A stretch of DNA of 64,000 nucleotides from Winogradskyella schleiferi. GTDB taxonomy: Bacteria; Bacteroidota; Bacteroidia; Flavobacteriales; Flavobacteriaceae. Of the stretch, positions 41,347-50,945 are shown piece by piece (the stretch's first letter is position 1; the number at the start of each line of letters is the position of its first letter). The DNA is taken from positions 682,001 to 746,000 of the forward strand of contig NZ_CP053351.1 of NCBI RefSeq assembly GCF_013394655.1. Direction: 5' to 3'. A model generated the notes under the pieces. That model saw only the letters and a program-made list of their open reading frames with translations, was not told where the DNA came from and ran no database searches. The position numbers were made by a program, and so were the translations under genes.

Positions 41347-43579
41347 AGAAGCTAGACACTATTTTTTCTCCAGAAAGTGCCGCATGTAATTTATCTTCAA
41401 AATCCTCTTGTTTGAATGGCTTGGATATAATATCATCAAAACCAGCTTCACCAAACTCGTGCATTTTGTCTTCTAAGGTTACAGCGGTCAACGCAAAAAT
41501 AGTCAGATCTTTATCGAAGGTTCTAATGATTTTTGTGGCTTCTAATCCACTGATTCCTGGCATATGGATGTCCATTAACACAACATCGTAAGCCACTTCT
41601 TTTACTTGTTCTACTGCAGCTTCACCATTATCAACCACATCACAATACAGATCCATTTTGTTAAGAATCTTTTTAGTGATCATTTGATTGATTTTGTTGT
41701 CTTCTACAATAAGAATTTTAACGTTACTTAAATCCAAACTTTCCATCTTATTAACTTTTTTAACTTCTTCTACTACAGGTTTTTCAGAGTCTTCATCATA
41801 TTCTAATGGAATTTCGAAAAAGAACGTTGAGCCTTTACCAAGCTCACTCTTTAAGTAAATTTTACCTTTTAGAATTTGAATTAATCCCTTTACAATCGAA
41901 AGACCTAGACCAGTTCCGCCATATTTACGGTTAATTTGGACAGAGCCTTGGGAGAAACTGTCGAACATTTGGTCTTGTTTTTCTTTTGTAATACCAATGC
42001 CATTATCTTCAATCTCAAAGCGAAGGTTGTACTTATTGTCCTTTTGGTCAATTTTGTACGCTCTAACCCAGATGTCTCCATCTTTTGTGAATTTAATAGC
42101 ATTTCCAAGTAAGTTAATTAAGATTTGGGAAATCTTTAATTGGTCGCCAACAAATGTTTCTGGCAATCCGTTTTCATAATCAAAGTGAATTTTTGTGTCT
42201 TGGTCTTTTGCAGAATTGCTAAGTGCCGAAATCACATTTTCTAATTTATTTTTAAGGTTGAAATTTTCTGGATCCAATTCAACTTTATTAGCTTCAATTT
42301 TATTGATTTGTAGGATATCGTTAATAAAAGTAAGCAGGTAGTCTCCAGAAAACTTTAATGATTTCAAATGTGGAATTTGATGTTCCTTTGGGTCTTCATC
42401 CAATAGCATATTTGTAAGTCCGGTTACCGCATATAAAGGTGTGCGCAGCTCATGGGTTACGGTCGATAAGAAATTTGCTTTTGTTTTAGAGGCCAATTCT
42501 GCTTTCTCTTTTGCGACAATAAGTTCATCGTTCTTTTTATGAAGCATGGTGTTGGTGTTCAGCCTGATATTGTTGTTCTTATATAGCGATAACGTCAATA
42601 AGGACAATATGGTAATCAATGCGATACTTAGGATGGTTGTAATTCTCGTAAACGCACTTTCTGCGGTTACTTCATCAATTTGAGCTTTCAATTGGGCATT
42701 TTCGGCATCCTTGTATTTATTAATCGAGAGTCCAGAAATCCCTTGAGGCAAGTTCTCTCGCTTAATGTTTAAAATGGAATCGGATAAATGGATGTGCTTT
42801 TTTATATACTCAAAAGACCTTTTATAATCTCCATTTTTTTCGTGGATATCGCTTAAGGTCACGAAAGCTTCATTAACATTTTCCAATATATTATTGGTTT
42901 GTGCTATAGACAGACCCTCTTCGGTTTGTGATAACGCCATGTCAGGATTATTTATAGCACAATATACTTTCCCGCTTTCTATCAAAGCACTGCTTAGACG
43001 ACGATCCTGGTCGTGTTTTTTCGCAACAATTATGGTTTTTTCAAGCTGGGCTTTTGCTTCTTCATAGCGTTCTTGTGCGATAAATACTTTGGCTTTATTC
43101 AGGCTAACTTCAGAAGTGTATTCTTCTAAATCTTCTTGTTCAAAAAGGTTGTTCGCTGATTTGAAATAGCCGAGTGCATTTTCGTATTCTTCCTTAGTGC
43201 TGTGAATAACACCTTTTATGTTATAGGTAATAGCGAGATTAGCGTAATCATCATTTTTACGTTGAATCTGAATGGCTTTGGTTAATGAAATATTGGCTTG
43301 GTCCTCCTCTCCAACTAAAAATTGAACCTTAGCCATTTTAGTGTGAATTTTACCTTGATTGGGTTTGTCATCAATTTTTTCAGCAACTTCCAGTGCTTTA
43401 TCAAAGTTGTCTAAAGCATTATAATAATTACCGCGTTCGCTGTCTAATTTAGCTTGATTGAGATGCTCATTTAGTCTCAATGTAAGCATCTCTTTATCCT
43501 CAACGCCATCTTGTTGCGCAAAAATAAGACTACAAAAACATGCTAAAAAAACAAATATGTGATATTTGATTCGGGACAT
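41339..43579 (-). CDS. Hybrid sensor histidine kinase with TPRs and a receiver domain
   Basis: A 746-residue hybrid kinase. Signal peptide (about 1-22), extracytoplasmic TPR solenoid (about 30-270), membrane helix (about 312-333), HisKA with STVTHELRTPLYAV (His376), HATPase with LLGNAIKFTKDGD, DNGIGI and GGTGLGLSIVKGL, and a C-terminal receiver (about 620-735) with Asp670 (VVLMDIHMPG), Thr698 and Lys720. A phosphorelay through an unlinked Hpt protein or direct output is possible. It is alone on its strand here, converging with lpxK. Confidence 0.93.
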   Translation of the reverse strand: MSRIKYHIFVFLACFCSLIFAQQDGVEDKEMLTLRLNEHLNQAKLDSERGNYYNALDNFDKALEVAEKIDDKPNQGKIHTKMAKVQFLVGEEDQANISLTKAIQIQRKNDDYANLAITYNIKGVIHSTKEEYENALGYFKSANNLFEQEDLEEYTSEVSLNKAKVFIAQERYEEAKAQLEKTIIVAKKHDQDRRLSSALIESGKVYCAINNPDMALSQTEEGLSIAQTNNILENVNEAFVTLSDIHEKNGDYKRSFEYIKKHIHLSDSILNIKRENLPQGISGLSINKYKDAENAQLKAQIDEVTAESAFTRITTILSIALITILSLLTLSLYKNNNIRLNTNTMLHKKNDELIVAKEKAELASKTKANFLSTVTHELRTPLYAVTGLTNMLLDEDPKEHQIPHLKSLKFSGDYLLTFINDILQINKIEANKVELDPENFNLKNKLENVISALSNSAKDQDTKIHFDYENGLPETFVGDQLKISQILINLLGNAIKFTKDGDIWVRAYKIDQKDNKYNLRFEIEDNGIGITKEKQDQMFDSFSQGSVQINRKYGGTGLGLSIVKGLIQILKGKIYLKSELGKGSTFFFEIPLEYDEDSEKPVVEEVKKVNKMESLDLSNVKILIVEDNKINQMITKKILNKMDLYCDVVDNGEAAVEQVKEVAYDVVLMDIHMPGISGLEATKIIRTFDKDLTIFALTAVTLEDKMHEFGEAGFDDIISKPFKQEDFEDKLHAALSGEKIVSSFFN

Positions 43580-43641
43580 TCAGCTCCATTTAATTAAAGC
43601 AAATATAATTATTTATTCGATAAAAGTGGTAATTTGTCCGA

Positions 43642-44625
43642 TTAATTGCAAATTAAATCTAAAATTCTTGAGCTATAACCTGTCTCGTTATCGTACCAGC
43701 CTACAATTTTTACCATATTACCGATTACTGAAGTCATCTGCGAATCAAAAACACAAGAGTGTGGATTCCCAACAATATCAATGGATACAATTGGATCTTC
43801 GGTATATTCAAGAATACCTTTTAATTCATTTTTGGCAGCATATTTAAAAAGTGAATTCACTTTTTCTATCGATGTTGGCGTTTTCACATTGATTGTAATA
43901 TCCGTTAAAGACCCATTCGCAACAGGAACTCTAATACCACAACCGCCAATAACATCTGAGAGGTCTGGGAAAATTTTAGTAAGTGCTTTAGCCGCACCAG
44001 TGGTTGTAGGCACAATGGATTGACCAGCAGCTCTTGCACGTCTTAGATCTTTATGCGGTTGATCGTGCAAACTTTGATCTGTAGTATAGGAATGAATGGT
44101 TGTAATATAAGCTTGCTTTATGCCGAAATGTGCTTTAATTAACGCAATCATCGGTGCTGCATTGTTAGTGGTACAGGAAGCATTGGATATAATCGTTTCT
44201 GTACCATCCAAAATGGTGTCGTTAACACCTAAAACAATCGTTTTAATATCATCTTCTAAAGCAGGAACAGACAGAATTACCTTTTTAGCACCATTAGTGA
44301 TATGGTGTTGAAGCTCTGCTCTTGTTTTGAATTTTCCTGTAGATTCTATAACAAAATCGGGTTGGGTTTTAGACCAATCAATACTTTTTGGATGCGATTG
44401 TCTATATAAAGGAATGGAAACACCATTCACTATGATATGGTTCTCATCATAAGAAACGGAATCTTGTAAGACGCCATGAATGCTGTCATATTTAAGTAAA
44501 TGACTTAAAGTTTTAGCATCAGCCAAATCATTGATGGCAACAATTTGAATTTGTGGATGAGATAATGCTAATCTGAAAACACGACGACCAATTCTGCCAA
44601 AGCCGTTAATAGCAACAGATATCAT
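43642..44625 (-). CDS. gap: Glyceraldehyde-3-phosphate dehydrogenase
   Basis: A 327-residue type I GAPDH. NGFGRIGR (about 7-14) binds NAD, Asp33 (NDLAD) favours NAD over NADP, and the catalytic pair is Cys151 in SNASCTTN and His178 in TIHSY. It acts in glycolysis or gluconeogenesis. The gene overlaps the lipA stop codon by one base, an unusual partner for gap. A second gap copy may be elsewhere in the genome. Confidence 0.93.
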   Translation of the reverse strand: MISVAINGFGRIGRRVFRLALSHPQIQIVAINDLADAKTLSHLLKYDSIHGVLQDSVSYDENHIIVNGVSIPLYRQSHPKSIDWSKTQPDFVIESTGKFKTRAELQHHITNGAKKVILSVPALEDDIKTIVLGVNDTILDGTETIISNASCTTNNAAPMIALIKAHFGIKQAYITTIHSYTTDQSLHDQPHKDLRRARAAGQSIVPTTTGAAKALTKIFPDLSDVIGGCGIRVPVANGSLTDITINVKTPTSIEKVNSLFKYAAKNELKGILEYTEDPIVSIDIVGNPHSCVFDSQMTSVIGNMVKIVGWYDNETGYSSRILDLICN

Positions 44626-45497
44626 TAATTAATGTGTTTTTGGGCTTTGTAAGACGACCTTACTAAAGCACTACTTTCAACATGTCTGAAGCCTAAATCC
44701 AGTCCAATTTCTTTGTATTCATCAAACTGGTCTGGATTGATAAATTGTTTCACAGGTAAGTGTTTTTTACTTGGTTGCAGATATTGGCCTATCGTAACCA
44801 CATCGACGTCATTCGCTCTTAAATCGTGAAGGGTTTCAATCACTTCCTCGCGCTCTTCGCCAAGTCCTAGCATAATTCCAGATTTGGTTCTGCGCTGTCC
44901 TTGAGCTTTTAAATACTTTAAAACGCCCATACTGCGATCATACTGGGCTTGTATTCTAACTTCTCTTGTTAAACGTCTTACGGTTTCAATATTGTGTGAA
45001 ACGACTTCTGGTGCTACATCTATAATTCGGTCAATATGCTTTTCTATGCCTTGAAAATCTGGAATTAATGTTTCAAGGGTTGTTTCAGGATTCATACGTC
45101 TTACGGCTTTTACGGTTTCTGCCCACATAATGCTTCCCATATCTTTCAGGTCATCGCGATCTACACTTGTTAACACAGCGTGTTTAATCTGCATCAATTT
45201 TATAGAACGTCCTACTTTTTCTGGCTCGTCCCAATCCACCGTTTCTGGTCGTCCTGTTTTTACGCCACAAAATCCGCAAGAACGTGTACAGACGTTTCCT
45301 AAAATCATAAAAGTTGCCGTGCCTTCTCCCCAACATTCTCCCATGTTTGGACAACTTCCAGAGGTGCAAATGGTGTTTAATTTGTACTTGTCTACTAAGG
45401 TTCTAAGTTCCGTATATTTTTTTCCAGTAGGTAATTTTACGCGTAACCATTTCGGTTTACGTTCGGGTAAAATATTTGAAGCTACTTTGGTTTCCAT
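44625..45497 (-). CDS. lipA: Lipoyl synthase
   Basis: A 290-residue radical-SAM lipoyl synthase that inserts two sulfurs into octanoyl chains on lipoyl domains. The radical cluster motif CxxxCxxC is CTRSCGFC; the auxiliary cluster cysteines are in [12 protein letters not shown]. The C-terminal [12 protein letters not shown] holds the conserved serine. The ATG at 45497 (METKVASN) is used; the TTG at 45521 is rejected since the TATCTTTG promoter element (45526-45519) overlaps it. It is first in an operon with gap. Confidence 0.95.
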   Translation of the reverse strand: METKVASNILPERKPKWLRVKLPTGKKYTELRTLVDKYKLNTICTSGSCPNMGECWGEGTATFMILGNVCTRSCGFCGVKTGRPETVDWDEPEKVGRSIKLMQIKHAVLTSVDRDDLKDMGSIMWAETVKAVRRMNPETTLETLIPDFQGIEKHIDRIIDVAPEVVSHNIETVRRLTREVRIQAQYDRSMGVLKYLKAQGQRRTKSGIMLGLGEEREEVIETLHDLRANDVDVVTIGQYLQPSKKHLPVKQFINPDQFDEYKEIGLDLGFRHVESSALVRSSYKAQKHIN

Positions 45498-45518
45498 GCC
45501 GTTTTTAATTTCTGAAAG

Positions 45519-45526
45519 CAAAGATA
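45519..45526 (-). promoter_or_regulatory. -7 promoter element (TATCTTTG) for lipA-gap
   Basis: TATCTTTG on the minus strand, 21 bases before the lipA ATG. It supports the chosen start. Confidence 0.6.
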
Positions 45527-45631
45527 CAAAGTAAAAAATGAAATTTGTTTGTTGAAATGCAGTATGACTATTACGAAATATTAGTTGTTTTCAATACTGA
45601 TGAAGAATGGATTAATTTATAGATGAAAAGA

Positions 45632-46177
45632 TCAAGCTTTCGTAATAATTTCAGCCAATAGTTTTTTGGCTCTCAACAATTTCACTTTCACGTTATTGAT
45701 AGGTTCATTAAGTTCTTCGGAAATTTCCTTGTAGCTCAATTCTTGAAAATATCTTAGATTGATCACCTCTTGGTAATGTGGTTTCAGTTTTTTTACATCT
45801 CGCAAAAGATTGGCGAGATTTTGTTCAGTAATAATTTTATCTTCAGGTGTTGGTGAATCATCAACGATATCAAAGAAATTATCATTATTATCTTTAGAAG
45901 TGTTTTTGATTAATTTTTTCTGTTTTCGAATTAAATCAATATGAATATTTTTTGAAATCGTAATCAGCCACGTCTTAAATTTATAAGCGTCGTTATAGGT
46001 GTCAATCTTGTCAAAGGCTTTTGAAAATGTTTGAATCGTGATGTCTTCAGCGTCATTTTCGTTCAGTGTTCGTTTGAGCTGAAATGCATATACATCGTTC
46101 CAAAAAGTATCGAGAAGAAAATTAAACGCGCTTTGTTCTTTTTTTATGGCTTTGTTAATGGCGTCTTTTACTTCCAA
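45632..46177 (-). CDS. ECF-type RNA polymerase sigma factor
   Basis: A 181-residue sigma-70 family factor with region 2 (about 12-82; DAEDITIQTFSKAFDKI and FKTWLITISKNIHIDLIRK) and region 4 (about 110-170; LNLRYFQELSYKEISEEL-type helix-turn-helix). The start is a TTG inside the last codons of the glycosyltransferase gene, a 10-base overlap. No anti-sigma gene follows: the next downstream gene on this strand is lipA, after 100 bases and its own promoter. The regulon is unknown; it may be controlled by expression level. Confidence 0.9.
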   Translation of the reverse strand: MEVKDAINKAIKKEQSAFNFLLDTFWNDVYAFQLKRTLNENDAEDITIQTFSKAFDKIDTYNDAYKFKTWLITISKNIHIDLIRKQKKLIKNTSKDNNDNFFDIVDDSPTPEDKIITEQNLANLLRDVKKLKPHYQEVINLRYFQELSYKEISEELNEPINNVKVKLLRAKKLLAEIITKA

Positions 46178-47280
46178 TGTTTTGGTTTAGATATTAGATT
46201 AGCAATAAAGATACTTAATTGTAAACTAATTAAAAATAATTCTAAAATTGGTGTGAGAATAATGAGGTCAGTTTCTTCGAGTTTTTTAGCTGTAAACCCG
46301 AAACATAGCCATTGGATTATAAACCTTAAGCTGATCAATGCCACAACCCAATACCATGTGAATCCTATAATTAAGAGTGAAATTGCGAGTATCCAAAATA
46401 ATAATTGGGTCGTGTAAAATAAACCCAATAAAAGTTTATGCTTCATTTTATAAAATGGAGCAGTACTAATATGTCTTCTTTTTTGAAGTATCCATGCTTT
46501 AAATGAGGATTTTGGCTCAGAAACCGTAAAACTGTCTTTTGTAAAACACAACGCTGTGTTTGATGCATTGGCTACTTCGTTAATGAATAGATCATCATCG
46601 CCAGACTTTATAGACATGTGATTATTGAAGCCACTATTGTTAAAGAACAATTCTTTTCTATAAGCCAGGTTACGACCAACTCCCATATACGTTAATCCCA
46701 CTTGTGCATAGGAAAAATATTGCATAGCAGTCATTACAGTCTCAAAACGAATGAGTTTGTTTAACAATGAAAACTTCTTTTTGGCATAGGCGCCATAACC
46801 CAAAATTATTGATTTTTCATTAGAGAAATTTCCACTTAAATGGGCTAACCAATGTTCAGAGTTAGGTACACAATCGGCATCAGTAAAAACCAAGAAATCA
46901 TTTTTGGAAGCTTTTATGCCCAGTGTAAGTGCATATTTTTTATTTCCCCAAAATGCTTCGCTAACTTTTACATCAACAAGTTTGACGTTATTATGTATGG
47001 ATGAAAAATCCTTCATAACCTCTAAGGTATCATCAAACGAACTGTCGTTGACCAATACTATTTCGAAATTAGAATAAGCTTGATTTAATATGAAAGGAAG
47101 GTTTTTCTTTAAATTTTCTGCTTCATTTTTAGCACAGATAATTACGGAAATTGGTATTTGTTTTTTTAAATGCGTTTCCGCCCTTTTGCTGCCAAAAGAA
47201 AATAAAAAACTCAGATAATAAATAATTTGAATACTAACAACTGCAATAAATGCATAAAATAGTATTATGGGAAGTGTCAT
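46168..47280 (-). CDS. Membrane glycosyltransferase, family 2
   Basis: A 370-residue GT-A fold glycosyltransferase. One N-terminal helix (about 3-25) anchors it; the catalytic part has ISVIICAKNEAENL, VLVNDSSFDD, FTDADC (DxD-type), SGDDDLFINE and the QKRRH motif in the Q-x-x-R-W position. Two or three C-terminal helices follow (about 285-365). It transfers a sugar from a nucleotide sugar, perhaps to a lipid or envelope polysaccharide. It lies 7 bases after the small Cys-rich protein gene. Confidence 0.88.
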   Translation of the reverse strand: MTLPIILFYAFIAVVSIQIIYYLSFLFSFGSKRAETHLKKQIPISVIICAKNEAENLKKNLPFILNQAYSNFEIVLVNDSSFDDTLEVMKDFSSIHNNVKLVDVKVSEAFWGNKKYALTLGIKASKNDFLVFTDADCVPNSEHWLAHLSGNFSNEKSIILGYGAYAKKKFSLLNKLIRFETVMTAMQYFSYAQVGLTYMGVGRNLAYRKELFFNNSGFNNHMSIKSGDDDLFINEVANASNTALCFTKDSFTVSEPKSSFKAWILQKRRHISTAPFYKMKHKLLLGLFYTTQLLFWILAISLLIIGFTWYWVVALISLRFIIQWLCFGFTAKKLEETDLIILTPILELFLISLQLSIFIANLISKPKHWK

Positions 47281-47286
47281 TAACGT

Positions 47287-47490
47287 CTATGAATGTTGAG
47301 GTTCATTGCAGTCTTTGTATTGGTCTGGTGTTTTTCCACAAAAACCACAAGATTCTCCTTCTTTGTTGAGCATTGGGTTTTGGCTCGCACAAGTACCTGC
47401 AAATTTACCATCTTTTTTAGCCCAAATTTTTATAGCAATTCCTCCGACCGCTAAAGCTAATAATCCCAATGTAAGTAATAGTAATTTCAT
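47287..47490 (-). CDS. Small membrane or secreted Cys-rich protein
   Basis: A 67-residue protein with one N-terminal hydrophobic helix (about 2-22) and a short Cys-rich tail: GTCASQNPMLNKEG then SCGFCGKTPDQYKDC. The CGFC pair resembles a metal-binding or redox knuckle. I recognise it as a conserved small Flavobacteriia protein without known function. It is first in an operon with the glycosyltransferase and sigma factor genes, behind a good -7 element. Confidence 0.75.
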   Translation of the reverse strand: MKLLLLTLGLLALAVGGIAIKIWAKKDGKFAGTCASQNPMLNKEGESCGFCGKTPDQYKDCNEPQHS

Positions 47491-47510
47491 TTGAACACTA
47501 AAATTTAATG

Positions 47511-47518
47511 CAAAGATA
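47511..47518 (-). promoter_or_regulatory. -7 promoter element (TATCTTTG) for the Cys-rich protein operon
   Basis: TATCTTTG on the minus strand, 20 bases upstream of the ATG at 47490. A TTG lies 24 bases before it, slightly farther than ideal. Confidence 0.6.
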
Positions 47519-47620
47519 ATGTTTTTACATTTATTTTCTAATCAATTTTGTTGTGACCTAACTCATTGATTCTGTGTCTTATTGGTATTAATCAATTTAT
47601 TATTAACTAATTAATCAATT

Positions 47621-48307
47621 ATGAAAAAATTATTTGCAGAGTTCTTCGGAACGTTTTGGCTTGTATTTGGAGGTTGTGGTAGTGCTATTTTTGCTGCTGG
47701 AATTCCAGATTTAGGAATTGGATTTGTAGGCGTTGCTTTAGCTTTTGGTCTGACAGTATTAACAATGGCTTACGCAGTTGGCCATGTTTCTGGTGCGCAT
47801 TTTAATCCTGCAGTCTCCGTTGGATTATGGGCTGGTGGACAATTTGAAGCAAAAGACCTACTAGGTTATATTATTGCTCAAGTGATTGGTGCTATTGCGG
47901 CAGCAGGTGTATTATATCTTATTGTATCAGGAAAATCTGGATATGAAGGCGTTGGAGGTTTTGCAGCAAACGGTTATGGCGAATTATCTCCAGATGGTTA
48001 TAGTATGGTTTCTGCGTTAATTGCAGAGTTTATTTTAACAGCATTTTTTTTATTGGTTATTTTAGGAAGTACTTATCCTAAAGCGCCTAAAGGTTTTGCA
48101 GGAATTGCTATTGGTTTGGCCTTGGTGCTTATTCACTTAATTAGTATTCCTATTACAAATACATCTGTAAATCCTGCACGCTCTTTAAGTCAGGCTTTAT
48201 ACGCGGATGGTTCATATTTATCGCAAGTTTGGTTATTTTGGGTGGCACCAATTGCAGGAGCAATTGCAGGTGGTTTAATTCACAAAACTTTGTTTTCAAA
48301 AGATTAG
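47621..48307 (+). CDS. aqpZ: Aquaporin Z
   Basis: A 228-residue aquaporin with six membrane helices and two half-helices carrying the NPA boxes HFNPAVSVG (about 63-71) and VNPARSLSQ (about 185-193). The [20 protein letters not shown] start and Arg after the second NPA (selectivity filter) match water-selective AqpZ. It lets water cross the inner membrane. It is transcribed alone and ends at a very strong terminator. Confidence 0.95.
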   Translation: MKKLFAEFFGTFWLVFGGCGSAIFAAGIPDLGIGFVGVALAFGLTVLTMAYAVGHVSGAHFNPAVSVGLWAGGQFEAKDLLGYIIAQVIGAIAAAGVLYLIVSGKSGYEGVGGFAANGYGELSPDGYSMVSALIAEFILTAFFLLVILGSTYPKAPKGFAGIAIGLALVLIHLISIPITNTSVNPARSLSQALYADGSYLSQVWLFWVAPIAGAIAGGLIHKTLFSKD

Positions 48308-48330
48308 GATTTCAGAAAAGACCTTAAATG

Positions 48331-48366
48331 AAAGAGGCGCAATAATAAATTATTACGCCTCTTTTT
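48331..48366. terminator. Strong terminator after aqpZ
   Basis: AAAGAGGCG pairs with CGCCTCTTT, continued inside by AATAAT/ATTATT, then a five-T run. It can serve aqpZ and, since both flanks are A/T-rich, the convergent anti-sigma gene. Confidence 0.88.
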
Positions 48367-48396
48367 GGATTAATTAAATGTGTATTTAGTAAAGTC

Positions 48397-49188
48397 TTAT
48401 TCTTCTTTTAAAGAAATTTCTGCAACCTCAGTATCATTTTCGTTTGCATTGTCGCCTTTTGTACCAATTTTAATACTCAATGCCAATGCATCTTCCATAT
48501 ATGGAATTTGTTTCAACTTACGATCAGATTCATCCAAAATACCCAAATTAACCATACGGTCTTGCAGCTCAGCCCAAATTTGATATTGCTGCTCTTTTGG
48601 TAATTGAGGTAATGTAATGACATCAATCATTGACGTTTTTTCAACCGGATTAATGTATGCTACTGTTTTTAAGTCCTTCGCACGTTCGTTGCCATTGAAA
48701 ACATATTTCTTAGCATCAGGATTGTTAAGCTTTAATAGTTCTTTAGATAACTCGTCTAACTTAGAATTGTTATTTTCAATATCGCTTCGTAGATCAAAAA
48801 TTTCTTCCACGACAACATTATTTTCATTATTCAACTCTACATTTTTTTGATAAAGCATAAACGATGTTGCAGCAAATAATACAGCGGCAGCACTAGCAGC
48901 TATGCTAAACCAGGAGGTCTTTCTTTTCTGTACCAATTGAATCACTTTAGTGTCATTAGTGTCTTCTAAGGCTTCTAAAATGTCGTTTAAAATATGGTTT
49001 GGTACATCAACAGCTCCTGCTTTTGTGACAATTTCTAAATTTTCCTGAAGTTTTTCATAAGCTTGAGCAACTTCTGGATACTTAGAAATAAAGTGTTCCA
49101 CCTCTTTAGTTTCTTCCAAAGATGTGTCTCCAACCAGATACTTATTAAGTAGGTTGGATTTTAAAAAGATTTGTAATTTATTTTCCAT
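48397..49188 (-). CDS. Anti-sigma factor, RskA-like
   Basis: From the ATG at 49188 (MENKLQIFLKSN) the protein has 263 residues. A cytosolic helical domain (about 1-85) should bind the sigma factor; it lacks the His-Cys zinc motif of ZAS domains. One membrane helix follows (about 93-113), then a coiled coil (about 115-155), then a C-terminal RskA-type domain outside (YVFNGNERAKDLKTVAYINP onward; LPKEQQYQIWAEL). It is 11 bases after the sigma factor stop and surely its partner. A TTG at 49194 is a less likely start. Confidence 0.88.
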   Translation of the reverse strand: MENKLQIFLKSNLLNKYLVGDTSLEETKEVEHFISKYPEVAQAYEKLQENLEIVTKAGAVDVPNHILNDILEALEDTNDTKVIQLVQKRKTSWFSIAASAAAVLFAATSFMLYQKNVELNNENNVVVEEIFDLRSDIENNNSKLDELSKELLKLNNPDAKKYVFNGNERAKDLKTVAYINPVEKTSMIDVITLPQLPKEQQYQIWAELQDRMVNLGILDESDRKLKQIPYMEDALALSIKIGTKGDNANENDTEVAEISLKEE

Positions 49189-49199
49189 GATCAAATATT

Positions 49200-49733
49200 T
49201 TATGGATTGTAAACTTTTTTAAGTTCACGTAATCCTATTTTTAATCTAGATTTAATAGTGCCAAGTGGAATATCTAATTCGTCGCTGGCTTCTTGTTGTG
49301 TCATGCCTTGAAAAAACAAAGCATCTAACACAATTTGATATTTTTCTTCTAGTTTCCCAACATGCTCTTTGATGTCCATGACATCTTGGTTAAAATTTGT
49401 AGTTGGTAAGATATATACGTTAGAATTATCAATTTGGATTTCTTTATGGTAACGATTATTAAAACTCCGTAGTTTATCTATGGCTGTATTTCTTGCAATA
49501 CGAAAGAGCCATGTAAAGAGTTTTGCCTTAGAGGCATCGTATTTTGAAGCGTTTTTCCATACCTTAATAAAAGTTTCCTGTAAGGCATCCTGTGCGACTT
49601 CCTCATTGACTGTAATTTTTAAGATTACACCATAAAGACTGTTCGAATAATTTTCGTAAAGTAAATTTAGCGCACGTTTATCTCCCTTCTGAAGATAGTC
49701 GATGATTTTTTGTTCTGTAGGTGTAATACTCAA
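49200..49733 (-). CDS. ECF sigma factor, SigK-like
   Basis: A 177-residue sigma factor, with region 2 (about 20-88; ALQETFIKVWKNASKYD and LFTWLFRIARNTAIDKLR) and region 4 (about 120-175; FFQGMTQQEASDELDIPLGTIKSRL helix-turn-helix). It is followed by an RskA-like anti-sigma gene, the standard SigK/RskA arrangement, which responds to envelope or redox stress in other bacteria. The start is a TTG; no ATG is near. A palindrome in its upstream region may be an operator. Confidence 0.9.
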   Translation of the reverse strand: MSITPTEQKIIDYLQKGDKRALNLLYENYSNSLYGVILKITVNEEVAQDALQETFIKVWKNASKYDASKAKLFTWLFRIARNTAIDKLRSFNNRYHKEIQIDNSNVYILPTTNFNQDVMDIKEHVGKLEEKYQIVLDALFFQGMTQQEASDELDIPLGTIKSRLKIGLRELKKVYNP

Positions 49734-49804
49734 ACTGTTAAAATCTTATTTTTTTATTTTTAAAACGTCCAAAATTGAATTGTGAACGTAAATATACTTA
49801 AATA

Positions 49805-49819
49805 CACCATATAATGGTG
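49805..49819. promoter_or_regulatory. CACCAT-ATA-ATGGTG palindrome upstream of the sigma factor
   Basis: A perfect 6-base inverted repeat with a 3-base centre, about 75 bases before the sigma factor start and close to a TATATTTA -7-like sequence. It has the form of a dimeric repressor or activator site; the regulator is not known. Confidence 0.3.
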
Positions 49820-49898
49820 CTCAATATAAAATATTAGAATAGTTTTATCTTCGTAAGAGGTTGATTAATAGCATTTTCAAAAAAAAATTGTTCTAAAC

Positions 49899-49930
49899 AC
49901 AAAAGTCACAATCTACATTGTGACTTTTGT
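49899..49930. terminator. Terminator after murB
   Basis: A perfect 14-base stem, ACAAAAGTCACAAT (49899-49912) with ATTGTGACTTTTGT (49917-49930) and a CTAC loop. It directly follows the murB stop. T-rich flanks exist on both sides, so it may be bidirectional. Confidence 0.85.
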
Positions 49931-49931
49931 T

Positions 49932-50945
49932 TTATATGATATTAACTTCAGTTTCAATAGTGATATTAAATAATCGTTTTACTGTATTTTGTATTAATTG
50001 CGCCAATTCAAAAATTTCTTTTCCATTGGCATTACCGTAATTAACTAAAACCAAGGCTTGTTTATTGTGTACACCATAATCTTTAAAGCGCTTGCCTTTA
50101 AAACCTGCCTTTTCAATAAGCCAACCTGCAGGTACTTTGACAGCTTCTTCTGATAATTTATAGGAAGGGACGGCTGGGAAATTCCGCTCTAATTCTCGGA
50201 ATTCTTCTACCGTAATTATTGGATTCTTAAAAAAACTGCCACTATTCCCAATCTCTTTTGGGTCTGGTAATTTACTTTGTCTAATGGCGATTACGGCATC
50301 CGAAATATCTTGGATGGTTGGGTTTTCAATGCCATTGGATTCCAATTCGTTTTTTATAACACCATAATTGGTACGTAACTGATGATTAGCTTTAGTCAGT
50401 TCAAGTTTGACACTTGTAATGATATATTGGCCCTTCAGATCTTGTTTGAAGATAGATTCTCGATACCCAAAATTACAATCCGGTTTAGAAAACGTTCTTA
50501 AAGCTTGATTTTCTATGTTTATCGCTTCACAACTGACAAAAATATCTTTCAACTCCACGCCGTAAGCACCAATATTCTGAATAGGCGCCGTACCAATATT
50601 GCCAGGAATTAAAGATAAATTTTCAACACCTCCATAGTTGTGCTGCAAACACCAAAGGACAAAGTTGTGCCAGTTTTCGCCTGCCATGGCCTTTATAACA
50701 ACTGTGTTTTCTGTTTCGCTAACAACTTCAATACCTTTTAAATTAATATGAAGCACCAAAGCCTCGATATCTTTAGTTAACAACATATTGCTTCCGCCAC
50801 CTAACACAAATAGAGGCTTATCATGATACTCCTTCAAAAGACTTTTTAGGGTTGTAATGGAAGTTACATCACAATAGGATTGTGCTTTAGCCTCAATACC
50901 AAAAGTATTAAACGGTTTTATTGAGGCATGGTTAATTATGGTCAT
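49932..50945 (-). CDS. murB: UDP-N-acetylenolpyruvoylglucosamine reductase
   Basis: A 337-residue type I MurB that reduces UDP-GlcNAc-enolpyruvate to UDP-MurNAc with NADPH and FAD. FAD-binding VLGGGSNMLL (about 46-55), NIGAYGVELKD, the catalytic serine in GNSGSFFKNP and the C-terminal glutamate region (about 325-334, NITIETEVNI) are all in place. It starts one base inside the stop codon of the aminotransferase gene (TAATG), so the two are coupled. Confidence 0.95.
   Translation of the reverse strand: MTIINHASIKPFNTFGIEAKAQSYCDVTSITTLKSLLKEYHDKPLFVLGGGSNMLLTKDIEALVLHINLKGIEVVSETENTVVIKAMAGENWHNFVLWCLQHNYGGVENLSLIPGNIGTAPIQNIGAYGVELKDIFVSCEAINIENQALRTFSKPDCNFGYRESIFKQDLKGQYIITSVKLELTKANHQLRTNYGVIKNELESNGIENPTIQDISDAVIAIRQSKLPDPKEIGNSGSFFKNPIITVEEFRELERNFPAVPSYKLSEEAVKVPAGWLIEKAGFKGKRFKDYGVHNKQALVLVNYGNANGKEIFELAQLIQNTVKRLFNITIETEVNII

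Noticed and set aside
49734..49931. Riboswitch or leader RNA upstream of the sigma factor
   Set aside because: Only a palindrome and the murB terminator are seen; no known riboswitch core.
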